A stretch of 41,845 nucleotides of DNA, from positions 1 to 41,845 of the forward strand of contig CAYSZV010000019.1 of NCBI GenBank assembly GCA_964435595.1, given 5' to 3'. The translations under genes and the position numbers were made by a program. The stretch is from Izemoplasma sp964435595 (GTDB lineage: Bacteria; Bacillota_I; Bacilli_A; Izemoplasmatales; Izemoplasmataceae). This document shows positions 8,268 through 14,913 of this stretch, in pieces (the first letter of the stretch is position 1; each line of letters starts with the position of its first letter). The notes under the pieces were generated by a model that saw nothing but the letters and a program-made list of their open reading frames with translations, did not search any database and was not told where the DNA came from.

Positions 8268-9284
8268 ATGGCTGTTAATTTAAGAGGTAGAAACTTTGTA
8301 ACATTATTAGATTTTAGTCCAGAGGAAATCAAGTATTTATTGGACTTATCAAGAGATTTAAAAAGAGATAAGTATTTGGGACATGAACACAAACATTTAA
8401 CAAATAAAAATATCGTTATCTTATTCCAAAAAGATTCAACAAGAACAAGATGTGCATTTGAAGTTGGGGGAATGGATCTTGGTATGGGTGTAACTTACTT
8501 AGGACCAAACGGCTCACAAATGAACAAAAAAGAATCAGTAGCTGATACAGCTAGAGTATTAGGAAGAATGTATGATGGTATTGAATTTAGAGGATATAAG
8601 CAAGCAGACGTAGAAACGTTAGCTAAATATGCAGGAGTACCTGTATGGAATGGACTTACAGATGTTTATCATCCAACACAAATCTTAGCAGATTGGCTAA
8701 CTATTATTGAACAAAAAGGTCATTTAAAAGGAATTAATTTTACCTATGTTGGAGATGCACAAAACAACATGGGGAATTCATTAATGATTGGGGCAGCTAA
8801 AATGGGTATGAATTTTACAGCCTTAGCTCCAAAAGAACTATGGCCAAATAAGGAATTGGTAGAAACTTGTAAAGCAATCGCAAAAGAAACAGGAGCGACG
8901 ATTCGTTTAACAGAAGATGTAAAAGAAGGAACAGCGAACGCAGATGTTATTTATACAGATGTATGGGTTTCAATGGGTGAGCCAAAAGAAGTATGGGCAA
9001 AACGTGTTAAGATGTTAGCGTCTTACCAAGTAAATATGGATATGATAAGAAATGCCAAAGAAGATGTTACATTTATGCATTGTTTACCAGCTTTCCATGA
9101 TGCACTAACAGATGTTGGTAGAGATATCGCTGAAAAATTAGGAAAAGAATATCCACAAGTTAAAAATGGGGAAATGGAAGTTACTGACGAAGTGTTTGAA
9201 TCAAAATACTCAAAAGTATTTGATGAAGCTGAAAACAGAATGCATACAATCAAAGCTGTTATGTTAGCTACGATTGGTGGATAA
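8268..9284 (+). CDS. arcB: Ornithine carbamoyltransferase (catabolic)
   Basis: The gene encodes 338 residues. Carbamoyl-phosphate binding STRTR lies at 57-61, HPTQ near 135, and the ornithine-loop motif HCLPAFHD starts at H271, all intact. In this setting it should run as citrulline phosphorolysis, giving L-ornithine and carbamoyl phosphate. The length and the surrounding arcA and arcC favour the catabolic ArcB role over biosynthetic ArgF. AAAGGAGTAG precedes the ATG, with an 18-base gap from arcA. Its ornithine product is the substrate of Orr encoded upstream in the same transcript. Confidence 0.95.
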   Translation: MAVNLRGRNFVTLLDFSPEEIKYLLDLSRDLKRDKYLGHEHKHLTNKNIVILFQKDSTRTRCAFEVGGMDLGMGVTYLGPNGSQMNKKESVADTARVLGRMYDGIEFRGYKQADVETLAKYAGVPVWNGLTDVYHPTQILADWLTIIEQKGHLKGINFTYVGDAQNNMGNSLMIGAAKMGMNFTALAPKELWPNKELVETCKAIAKETGATIRLTEDVKEGTANADVIYTDVWVSMGEPKEVWAKRVKMLASYQVNMDMIRNAKEDVTFMHCLPAFHDALTDVGRDIAEKLGKEYPQVKNGEMEVTDEVFESKYSKVFDEAENRMHTIKAVMLATIGG

Positions 9285-9286
9285 GG

Positions 9287-10198
9287 ATGAGTAGAATTGT
9301 TGTAAGCCTTGGTGGTAATGCACTTGGTAAAAACCCAGAAGAACAGAAACAATTACTAGAACAAGTGGCAAAGCCAATTGTTTCATTAATCAAAGAAGGA
9401 CATGAAGTTGTTATTGCTCATGGAAATGGTCCACAAGTAGGGATGATTAACTTAGCATTCTCTGAATCACCTTCTACTCCAAATATGCCATTCCCTGAAT
9501 GTGGAGCAATGAGCCAAGGATATATTGGATTCCATATGCAAAATGCAATCGGGAATGAATTGAGTGCACAAAAGATCGATCGTACAATCGCAAGTGTTGT
9601 GACACAAGTTATTGTAGATAAAGATGATGAAGCATTTCAAAATCCTAGAAAGCCGATTGGTTCGTTCTATTCAAAAGAAGAAGCGCACGAGTTAGAGGCG
9701 TCTATGGGATACCAAATGGTTGAAGATGCAGGGCGAGGATATCGAAGAGTTGTAGCAAGTCCGATGCCAATAGATGTAAAAGAAAAAGCAGTTGTTCAAT
9801 CACTACTTGAAGCCGGACACATTGTTATTACTGTCGGTGGAGGAGGAATTCCTGTCATAGTAGAAGGTAATAAATTAGTTGGTGTTCCAGCTGTAATTGA
9901 TAAAGATAATGCATCTGCGAAACTAGCAGAATTAATCGATGCAGATATGTTAGTAATCTTAACAGCAGTTGATAATGTGTATATTAACTTTGGAAAAGAG
10001 AATCAAGAAAAGTTAGAAACAATCTCAATTGATAGATTAGAGCAACTTAAGAGTGAAGGTCACTTCGCTCCGGGAAGTATGTTACCTAAGATTAATGCGA
10101 CTCTAAAATTTGCCAAACAAGGTAAAATAAGTGTAATCGCATCATTGAATAATGCGAAAGAAGCATTTAAGTTAAAAGCAGGAACGATTATAAAATAA
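9287..10198 (+). CDS. arcC: Carbamate kinase
   Basis: The gene encodes 303 residues of the amino-acid kinase fold. Recognisable parts are VVSLGGNALG at the N-terminus, AHGNGPQVG, the VVASPMP segment, the GGGGIPV loop and DKDNASAKLAE. The enzyme transfers phosphate from carbamoyl phosphate to ADP, giving the one ATP gained per arginine. It begins 2 bases after arcB, with GATAAGGATG acting as overlapping binding site and start region. It is the last gene of the operon; a GC-rich terminator follows 4 bases after the stop. Confidence 0.96.
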   Translation: MSRIVVSLGGNALGKNPEEQKQLLEQVAKPIVSLIKEGHEVVIAHGNGPQVGMINLAFSESPSTPNMPFPECGAMSQGYIGFHMQNAIGNELSAQKIDRTIASVVTQVIVDKDDEAFQNPRKPIGSFYSKEEAHELEASMGYQMVEDAGRGYRRVVASPMPIDVKEKAVVQSLLEAGHIVITVGGGGIPVIVEGNKLVGVPAVIDKDNASAKLAELIDADMLVILTAVDNVYINFGKENQEKLETISIDRLEQLKSEGHFAPGSMLPKINATLKFAKQGKISVIASLNNAKEAFKLKAGTIIK

Positions 10199-10202
10199 AA
10201 TT

Positions 10203-10228
10203 AAGCAGGCAATTTTGCCTGCTTTTAT
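10203..10228 (+). terminator. Terminator of the ora-arc operon
   Basis: AAGCAGGC (10203-10210) pairs with GCCTGCTT (10217-10224) across a 6-base loop, followed by TTTT. Confidence 0.85.
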
Positions 10229-10265
10229 ATTATAATAATAATAAGTAAAGAGGGAGTGAGTCTAA

Positions 10266-12182
10266 ATGAAAAGTGTTAGTAAGATTATAGTAATAGCAAT
10301 TGTATTATTATTGAATGGATGTATTGGTTCAAATGAAGACCCACCAAAAGAAATGTATACTGTTTCCTTTGAGACGTATGGCGGGACTGAAGTAGCTTCA
10401 ATTGATGTTGAAGAAGGAGAAGGGATAACGGTATCCGATTATTCATCTTCTTTAGATGGATTTATTTTTTTGGGTTGGACCTTGTTAACACAAGAAGAGG
10501 TTGATGATTTGGATACGGATATTCCGTATCAAGAGGGAGAATTGATACCTGAGTCGGATATAACCCTGTATGTTGTATGGGAAGAAGTTGAAACGAATAA
10601 TGATGAAGATGAAGGTGAGTTTCTAACATTATTAGGTGATTTTGAAGATGTGATGTTATTTGCACAGTATTTTTCAGTTGATGAAGTTCTTGATTTAGAA
10701 ATTAGAAACTCTGAAGATACATTATTAAGTGAAAGCACAACAATAACTTCAATGTATTTCGCCTTTCAGGAAGAATTTATGGAACTTGCATTTATTGATT
10801 CCAATGGAAATGAGTTTAATACACAGAGTTTTGCTTCAGGTGGCAATATCATAACAATATACAAAGATGGGTATCAGTATGTAATAGATAAAGTTTCAAG
10901 CACAACGTTTGAAGAATATATTGTGGGTGAGAATGATGCTGAAACTTTAGTGGATAGAACATATCAATCAGTTGAAAAGATTGATGAATTCAAGTTTGAG
11001 GTTGTTTACAATTTGTTGGATTATTTTACAAGTGACGAATTAGAAATGATGTTTCCTTATGGATCTGGAGTTTCTTATGATGATGTAGAAGTCGTTTCAG
11101 TTGTATATGATTTTAGTGATAGAGAAAATAAGATTTATATCAATAGTGTTAGTATCGATGGATTAACATATTCAGATGATTATACAGTAGATTTTTTAAT
11201 TGAAGTTGTATATAGTGTACTTTCTGAATATGAAATTGAGTATCTAAAGCCTGAAGATCATATCTTTGAACCTGCGAAAAGTCTTGAAGATGTAGTCTTT
11301 GCATTTGATCAAGAAGATGATGTATACTTCAACCAAACGTTTGGAGAAAACATTATTGCATTTAGATTAACACCTGGAGATTATGCAGTATTTGGAGATG
11401 GACATACAACGATGAGAAACCCTTATTTGATTTTTTACGATGAGAACGGACAAGAAATCATATATGGATCTTATATGCATATTGAAGAGGAAACTATCGT
11501 TTATCTGAATTACACAGCTTATGGATCATATACGAATCCAAGAAGACATGTTGCAATAAGAGAAGTTGATGTATTGCACGAAGGTGAAATGAATCCTGAT
11601 AATATAACAGGTTCCATAACAATTGAGTTCACTGAAGAAGATTTGAATGAAACGTTGATTTTCCCAGATGGTACATTTGATGGAATTATAATATTTGATG
11701 CAATCACTGTTAATTCTGGGAACGAGTTGCTATTAACAGGAGATACTCGTTGTGAAGGAACTACACAAGGTGATACTTGTGCAATTAAGACCTATAATGA
11801 AGCGGATATAACAATTAGTATCACTGCATTGAAGGCAGGGACAGTAACACTAGAGTATAGACTTGTTGAATATGATGATATTTCAACAGATTCTGCAAAT
11901 CCAACACAGATAGAATCAATTGTAAATGGTGTAGAGCTAGAAAACAATGAATGGTATTATATTGAGTTTGACAGTACAGGAGCAACCTATCAATTTAATG
12001 TTCAAATCTTACATCCTGGATATTACATTACAATAGAGACTATCTTGATAGATTCTGAGGGAAATATAATCTCATCTAGTTGGAGTGGGAATGAATACTT
12101 AGAAACTGGAACATATACAGTTAAATTTGCAATAGAAGGATTTCATTCGGCTGTATTACCAATGGTTGAAGTGGTAGATTAA
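10266..12182 (+). CDS. Large surface lipoprotein with an InlB-type beta repeat
   Basis: The gene encodes 638 residues. The signal sequence ends in the lipobox LLNGC (Cys19), so it is probably lipid-anchored on the outer face. Residues about 31-105 (YTVSFETYGGTEVASIDVEE ... GFIFLGW ... ITLYVVWEE) match the Listeria-Bacteroides (InlB B-type, Flg_new) repeat pattern. The remaining 530 residues are very acidic, beta-rich looking and contain no catalytic motif I recognise. A lone CEGTTQGDTC segment near residue 497 could form a disulfide. GAGGGAGTGAG upstream fits the ATG at 10266. It is flanked by terminators on both sides, so it is monocistronic. A surface binding or adhesion role is an inference from the repeat only. 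Confidence 0.8.
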   Translation: MKSVSKIIVIAIVLLLNGCIGSNEDPPKEMYTVSFETYGGTEVASIDVEEGEGITVSDYSSSLDGFIFLGWTLLTQEEVDDLDTDIPYQEGELIPESDITLYVVWEEVETNNDEDEGEFLTLLGDFEDVMLFAQYFSVDEVLDLEIRNSEDTLLSESTTITSMYFAFQEEFMELAFIDSNGNEFNTQSFASGGNIITIYKDGYQYVIDKVSSTTFEEYIVGENDAETLVDRTYQSVEKIDEFKFEVVYNLLDYFTSDELEMMFPYGSGVSYDDVEVVSVVYDFSDRENKIYINSVSIDGLTYSDDYTVDFLIEVVYSVLSEYEIEYLKPEDHIFEPAKSLEDVVFAFDQEDDVYFNQTFGENIIAFRLTPGDYAVFGDGHTTMRNPYLIFYDENGQEIIYGSYMHIEEETIVYLNYTAYGSYTNPRRHVAIREVDVLHEGEMNPDNITGSITIEFTEEDLNETLIFPDGTFDGIIIFDAITVNSGNELLLTGDTRCEGTTQGDTCAIKTYNEADITISITALKAGTVTLEYRLVEYDDISTDSANPTQIESIVNGVELENNEWYYIEFDSTGATYQFNVQILHPGYYITIETILIDSEGNIISSSWSGNEYLETGTYTVKFAIEGFHSAVLPMVEVVD

Positions 12183-12231
12183 TACAAACAAGTGAAGTGA
12201 TATCTTTAAAGAAGTTTAATTTATAGTTATG

Positions 12232-12260
12232 AAACAGGTGGAATTCCACCTGTTTTTTCT
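12232..12260 (+). terminator. Intrinsic terminator
   Basis: AAACAGGTGG (12232-12241) and CCACCTGTTT (12246-12255) form a perfect 10-bp stem with loop AATT and a T-run. Confidence 0.9.
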
Positions 12261-12273
12261 TGCTATTGACTTG

Positions 12274-12282
12274 TGATATAAT
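12274..12282 (+). promoter_or_regulatory. Extended -10 promoter with almost no leader
   Basis: TGaTATAAT lies only 17 bases before the ATG at 12299. Transcription would begin at about the ribosome binding site GAGGTGAG (12288-12295). No convincing -35 is seen; the preceding bases are the T-run of the terminator. Confidence 0.55.
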
Positions 12283-12298
12283 GAACTGAGGTGAGAAT

Positions 12299-13315
12299 AT
12301 GACAAACAAATTGAAATTATTGTTATTATTGTTATTAAGTCTAATCAGTGTGTTTTTTGCAGAAGTGATATCGGGAAGTATGAGATATCCTTTATTTGAA
12401 ATATGGGGATATATTACTGTGATTCCTTTATATGGATTACACACAATACTATTGCTTACTATAATCAGAGGTAGTATTAAGAATAAGAAGATATTATTTA
12501 GTACCCTCTACTTTGGTGGAGTATTGTTTGGTCTTTATGAAGCATATATAACAAAAGTGTTATTTGTTGGACTTGCAGATGATGCGTTTATGGTCTTGAA
12601 TATTCCGATCTTTGATTATATTGTTCTTGTATTCTTTTGGCATCCGATATTCTCATTTATTATTCCAACTTTAGTATTTGAAAAGTTGATTGCTAGATCA
12701 AATTATGTATATCAAGGATTACCAGGATTTATAAAGAATTTACTGTCTAAGAAATATGGGTTGGTATTTATCATGATACTTGTTGGTCTATTCTCTGCTT
12801 TTAATGGTAGGTTTGATAGCTTAACATTATCTGAGTTATCATTGGTAGTGCCAATTTTGCTGATTATATTTATCTTGTATAAGAAAGGAATTAACAATCA
12901 ATTTACATTGGATGAAATCTTACCTAACAAAAAGGGAATTATATTCTCAAGTATTTATTTATTTGGAATTTATTTTATGTTGGGGGTATTCTTTTTACCT
13001 GAAGTGTTGACACTGGAAAATCAAATTCCAATTTGGATTAGTTATATTATCTTTGGATTCTTATTCTACCTCAAGATTGTAGCAAATAAGCAAGTTGAGG
13101 AATCCCTTATTCAAACTTCAGTTGTTACGTATAATAGAGTTTTAATTTACACAGCAATCATTATGATATCAGGAATTGTATTTGTTCTTTTGTTCTGGCT
13201 GTTAGGGATTCAAGAAATAGCATTGGTTACAACGTGGATTCTCTGGATTTTGACAGGCTTATATATGTTGATATACAGTTTGTTTTATCAGAAAAAGACT
13301 ACAAAGAGTATTTGA
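12299..13315 (+). CDS. Polytopic membrane protein (about ten helices), unknown function
   Basis: The gene encodes 338 residues. About ten hydrophobic segments are spread along the whole protein, starting with a leucine run at residues 6-14 and ending near residue 331. There is a charged loop around residue 195 (YKKGINNQFTLDEILPNKKG), then a second helical half. No transporter signature, nucleotide-binding motif or protease motif is visible. GAGGTGAG lies 4 bases before ATG 12299. The gene ends at TGA (13313-13315), and a strong terminator begins 17 bases later, which is good evidence that TGA is a true stop here. It is monocistronic. Function not recognised. Confidence 0.7.
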   Translation: MTNKLKLLLLLLLSLISVFFAEVISGSMRYPLFEIWGYITVIPLYGLHTILLLTIIRGSIKNKKILFSTLYFGGVLFGLYEAYITKVLFVGLADDAFMVLNIPIFDYIVLVFFWHPIFSFIIPTLVFEKLIARSNYVYQGLPGFIKNLLSKKYGLVFIMILVGLFSAFNGRFDSLTLSELSLVVPILLIIFILYKKGINNQFTLDEILPNKKGIIFSSIYLFGIYFMLGVFFLPEVLTLENQIPIWISYIIFGFLFYLKIVANKQVEESLIQTSVVTYNRVLIYTAIIMISGIVFVLLFWLLGIQEIALVTTWILWILTGLYMLIYSLFYQKKTTKSI

Positions 13316-13332
13316 ATGACTTACCTAAAATG

Positions 13333-13359
13333 AGTGTCGATATTCGACACTTTTCTTTT
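13333..13359 (+). terminator. Intrinsic terminator
   Basis: AGTGTCGA (13333-13340) and TCGACACT (13344-13351) pair across loop TAT, followed by TTTTCTTTT. Confidence 0.85.
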
Positions 13360-13367
13360 GGATATTT

Positions 13368-13385
13368 TTACTATATATATAGTAA
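13368..13385. promoter_or_regulatory. 18-bp perfect palindrome upstream of the lacI-type gene
   Basis: TTACTATATATATAGTAA is fully self-complementary. It lies between the upstream terminator and the LacI-type operator at 13397. It could be a second operator or simply an AT-rich upstream element; the sequence alone does not decide. Confidence 0.35.
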
Positions 13386-13396
13386 TGTGGAAATGT

Positions 13397-13412
13397 ATGG
13401 AAAAGTTTCCAT
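13397..13412. promoter_or_regulatory. LacI-family operator O1 (autoregulatory)
   Basis: ATGGAAA AG TTTCCAT is a perfect inverted repeat, 31 bases upstream of the -10 of the repressor gene. The same core recurs twice before the permease genes (14564 and 14668), which identifies it as a shared operator. Confidence 0.65.
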
Positions 13413-13442
13413 ATTACTCTTTTTTTTTGATTGATTTTGAAG

Positions 13443-13448
13443 TATAAT
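13443..13448 (+). promoter_or_regulatory. -10 element of the LacI-type repressor gene
   Basis: TATAAT lies 28 bases before the ATG at 13476. A TTG codon at 13431 would be upstream of this promoter, which helps reject it as a start. Confidence 0.5.
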
Positions 13449-13475
13449 GTTATTGATTTGAAAGGGTATGATAGT

Positions 13476-14456
13476 ATGGCAAATATTAAAGATGTTGCAA
13501 AGAAAGCTGGAGTTGGAATTGCTACTGTTTCGAGAGTAATTAATGATTCTGGGTATGTTAAAACAGAAACAAGATTACGAGTATTAAAGGTTATTGAGGA
13601 AATTGGATATGTTCCAAATGAAATAGCCAGAAGTATGACAAAACAGAAAACTGATATAGTAGCAGTGATATTACCAAACAGTACCCATTTGTTCTTTGGT
13701 GAGTTGTTATACCATTTAGAAGAAGAGTTGTTTGATCTTGGATATAAAGTAATGCTTTGTAATTCGAGTGAACGAATTGAAAAAGAAATTGTATATTTAG
13801 ATATGTTGAAAAACAATAAAGTAGATGCTGTAATGTTATTAACCAATAATGATATTGAGCAGTACTTAAGAAAAGATTTACCAATCGTTTCGTTTGATAG
13901 AAGATTTGAAGGAGTACCTTATGTTGCAAGTGATAATTATCATGGTGGAGAATTAGCAGCTGAAAGACTTTTGAATCACGGATGTAAAAGATTGATGTTC
14001 ATCGGTGATGATGCACAAGGTGATAACACACCAGTTACTACCGAAGTATCTCATAGAAGAATTGGGTTTACTAATTATATTAAGAAACATGGAGACTTTG
14101 ATGTAATCAATGTTGAATATCCATTAGGTGACTATATCATTTCACAAGAAGAAGTACATCAATTAATTAGTGATTATCCAGAAATTGATGGTGTATTTGC
14201 GATTTCAGATGCCGTTGCCGTTGCCGTAGTGAAAGAATTAGAGAAGAATGGAAAAAGAGTGCCAGAAGATGTTAAAGTAATCGGGTTTGATGGTGGAAGA
14301 TCCTTTTTGAATTTAGGAAAAAGAGTCACCTCTATATCACAAGATTCAGAGAAGATTGCGAAAGCAGTATCGGAGATTATTGAAGGCTTTCTTGGCCAAG
14401 GAAAAATTGAAAATAAAATCATACCAGTACATATAGAAGAAGGTGAAACGGCTTAA
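13476..14456 (+). CDS. LacI/GalR-family repressor of the alpha-glucoside genes
   Basis: The gene encodes 326 residues from ATG 13476 (AAAGG about 10 bases upstream). Translation from the longer in-frame TTG at 13431 would begin before the -10 element, so the shorter form is chosen. The N-terminus MANIKDVAKKAGVGIATVSR plus VINDSGYV and a hinge around residues 45-60 (GYVPNEIARSM) is the classical LacI DNA-binding domain. The rest is the periplasmic-binding-protein-like sugar domain (ADIVAVILPNSTH-type start, GVFAISDAVAVAVVKEL, VKVIGFDGG). Operator-like repeats ATGGAAA-NN-TTTCC lie before its own gene and before the transporter genes. It therefore probably represses both and is released by an alpha-glucoside or a derived sugar phosphate. 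The ligand is unknown. Confidence 0.9.
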   Translation: MANIKDVAKKAGVGIATVSRVINDSGYVKTETRLRVLKVIEEIGYVPNEIARSMTKQKTDIVAVILPNSTHLFFGELLYHLEEELFDLGYKVMLCNSSERIEKEIVYLDMLKNNKVDAVMLLTNNDIEQYLRKDLPIVSFDRRFEGVPYVASDNYHGGELAAERLLNHGCKRLMFIGDDAQGDNTPVTTEVSHRRIGFTNYIKKHGDFDVINVEYPLGDYIISQEEVHQLISDYPEIDGVFAISDAVAVAVVKELEKNGKRVPEDVKVIGFDGGRSFLNLGKRVTSISQDSEKIAKAVSEIIEGFLGQGKIENKIIPVHIEEGETA

Positions 14457-14473
14457 AAAAGCCGTTTTTATTT
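14446..14473 (+). terminator. Terminator overlapping the repressor stop codon
   Basis: AAACGGC (14446-14452) and GCCGTTT (14461-14467) pair, followed by a T-rich stretch. The stop TAA (14454-14456) lies in the loop. Confidence 0.7.
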
Positions 14474-14497
14474 TACATACTGAAATAAAACACGATA

Positions 14498-14526
14498 TTG
14501 ACAACGCTTTCAATCGGTGATATAAT
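14498..14526 (+). promoter_or_regulatory. Consensus promoter of the alpha-glucoside operon with an embedded cre-like site
   Basis: TTGACA (14498-14503) and TATAAT (14521-14526) are separated by exactly 17 bases, and TG precedes the -10. TGACAACGCTTTCA at 14499-14512 matches the catabolite-responsive element consensus TGWAANCGNTNWCA at 13 of 14 positions and covers the -35 and part of the spacer. A CcpA-like repressor bound there would block polymerase. CcpA itself is not in the window. Confidence 0.75.
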
Positions 14527-14563
14527 AAATATAAGATGCAGGAAATATTTTTTTTACAGCAAT

Positions 14564-14579
14564 ATGGAAAGGTTTCCCT
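14564..14579. promoter_or_regulatory. LacI-family operator O2
   Basis: ATGGAAA GG TTTCCCT shares its core with O1 and O3. It lies about 32 bases downstream of the expected transcription start, a position from which a repressor would block elongation. Confidence 0.65.
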
Positions 14580-14667
14580 AAAACAGCAAGAATAAGCAAA
14601 GAATGACACTTGTGTATAACATTTAAGTTATGGCTTATCTACAGTCTTTAGTTTTTTTTAAGGATAT

Positions 14668-14683
14668 ATGGAAAGGTTTCCTT
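14668..14683. promoter_or_regulatory. LacI-family operator O3
   Basis: ATGGAAA GG TTTCCTT is the third copy of the motif, 104 bases (about ten helical turns) after O2. This spacing is compatible with looping between two operators. Confidence 0.65.
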
Positions 14684-14730
14684 ATGTTCAATTATATTAT
14701 GAACTCATGAAATATATTAAATTTAACTAG
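14668..14730 (+). CDS. Possible 20-codon leader peptide (low confidence)
   Basis: ATG at 14668 is preceded by AAGGA at 14660-14664 (3 bases between them, tighter than usual) and runs to TAG at 14728-14730. The product would be MERFPYVQLYYELMKYIKFN. The stop lies 3 bases before the first hairpin of the structured leader (14734), the layout expected of a translated attenuator. However, the first five codons are simply the operator O3 sequence, so the frame may be accidental. Confidence 0.25.
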   Translation: MERFPYVQLYYELMKYIKFN

Positions 14731-14733
14731 CGA

Positions 14734-14880
14734 AACACACTTGGTGTGTTAATAATAATTAATTTTGAATTAAATCCTCTATATTTTAATTGCTCCTACG
14801 GGGCCAATAATAATTATTGCCCCTTATTGGAGTAACGTATATTGAGGAAATCCGTAGTGTGTATTAAAGTTAGACAACTT
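14734..14880 (+). ncRNA. Structured 5' leader RNA candidate upstream of the alpha-glucoside permease genes
   Basis: Hairpin AACACAC-TTG-GTGTGTT lies at 14734-14750, and a small one, TTAATT-TTG-AATTAA, at 14759-14773. A three-tier stem follows: CCTC(t)ATAT 14776-14784 with ATAT(t)GAGG 14839-14847, CTCC 14793-14796 with GGAG 14829-14832, and GGGGC 14800-14804 with GCCCC 14819-14823, separated by asymmetric internal loops of 8/6 and 3/5 bases. A final hairpin AAGTT-AGAC-AACTT lies at 14867-14880. ACACAC at 14735-14740 could alternatively pair with GTGTGT at 14857-14862, closing the whole element. The flanking sequence is extremely AT-rich, so the GC-rich stems stand out. I recognise no known riboswitch or antiterminator family. 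The rest of the 457-base gap 14457-14913 holds the terminator, promoter and operators listed separately. Confidence 0.45.
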
Positions 14881-14913
14881 ATAAATATAAATTCTAGATG
14901 AAGAGGTGTGAAA

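Noticed and set aside
13325..13846. 173-codon open frame on the minus strand opposite the LacI-type gene
   Set aside because: It overlaps the terminator, operator and well-supported LacI coding region, has no binding site and has composition typical of an antisense shadow.
14734..14880. BglG/LicT-type ribonucleic antiterminator, T-box or intrinsic terminator
   Set aside because: There is no antiterminator consensus, no T-box sequence and no T-run after any helix. I therefore left it as an unclassified structured leader.
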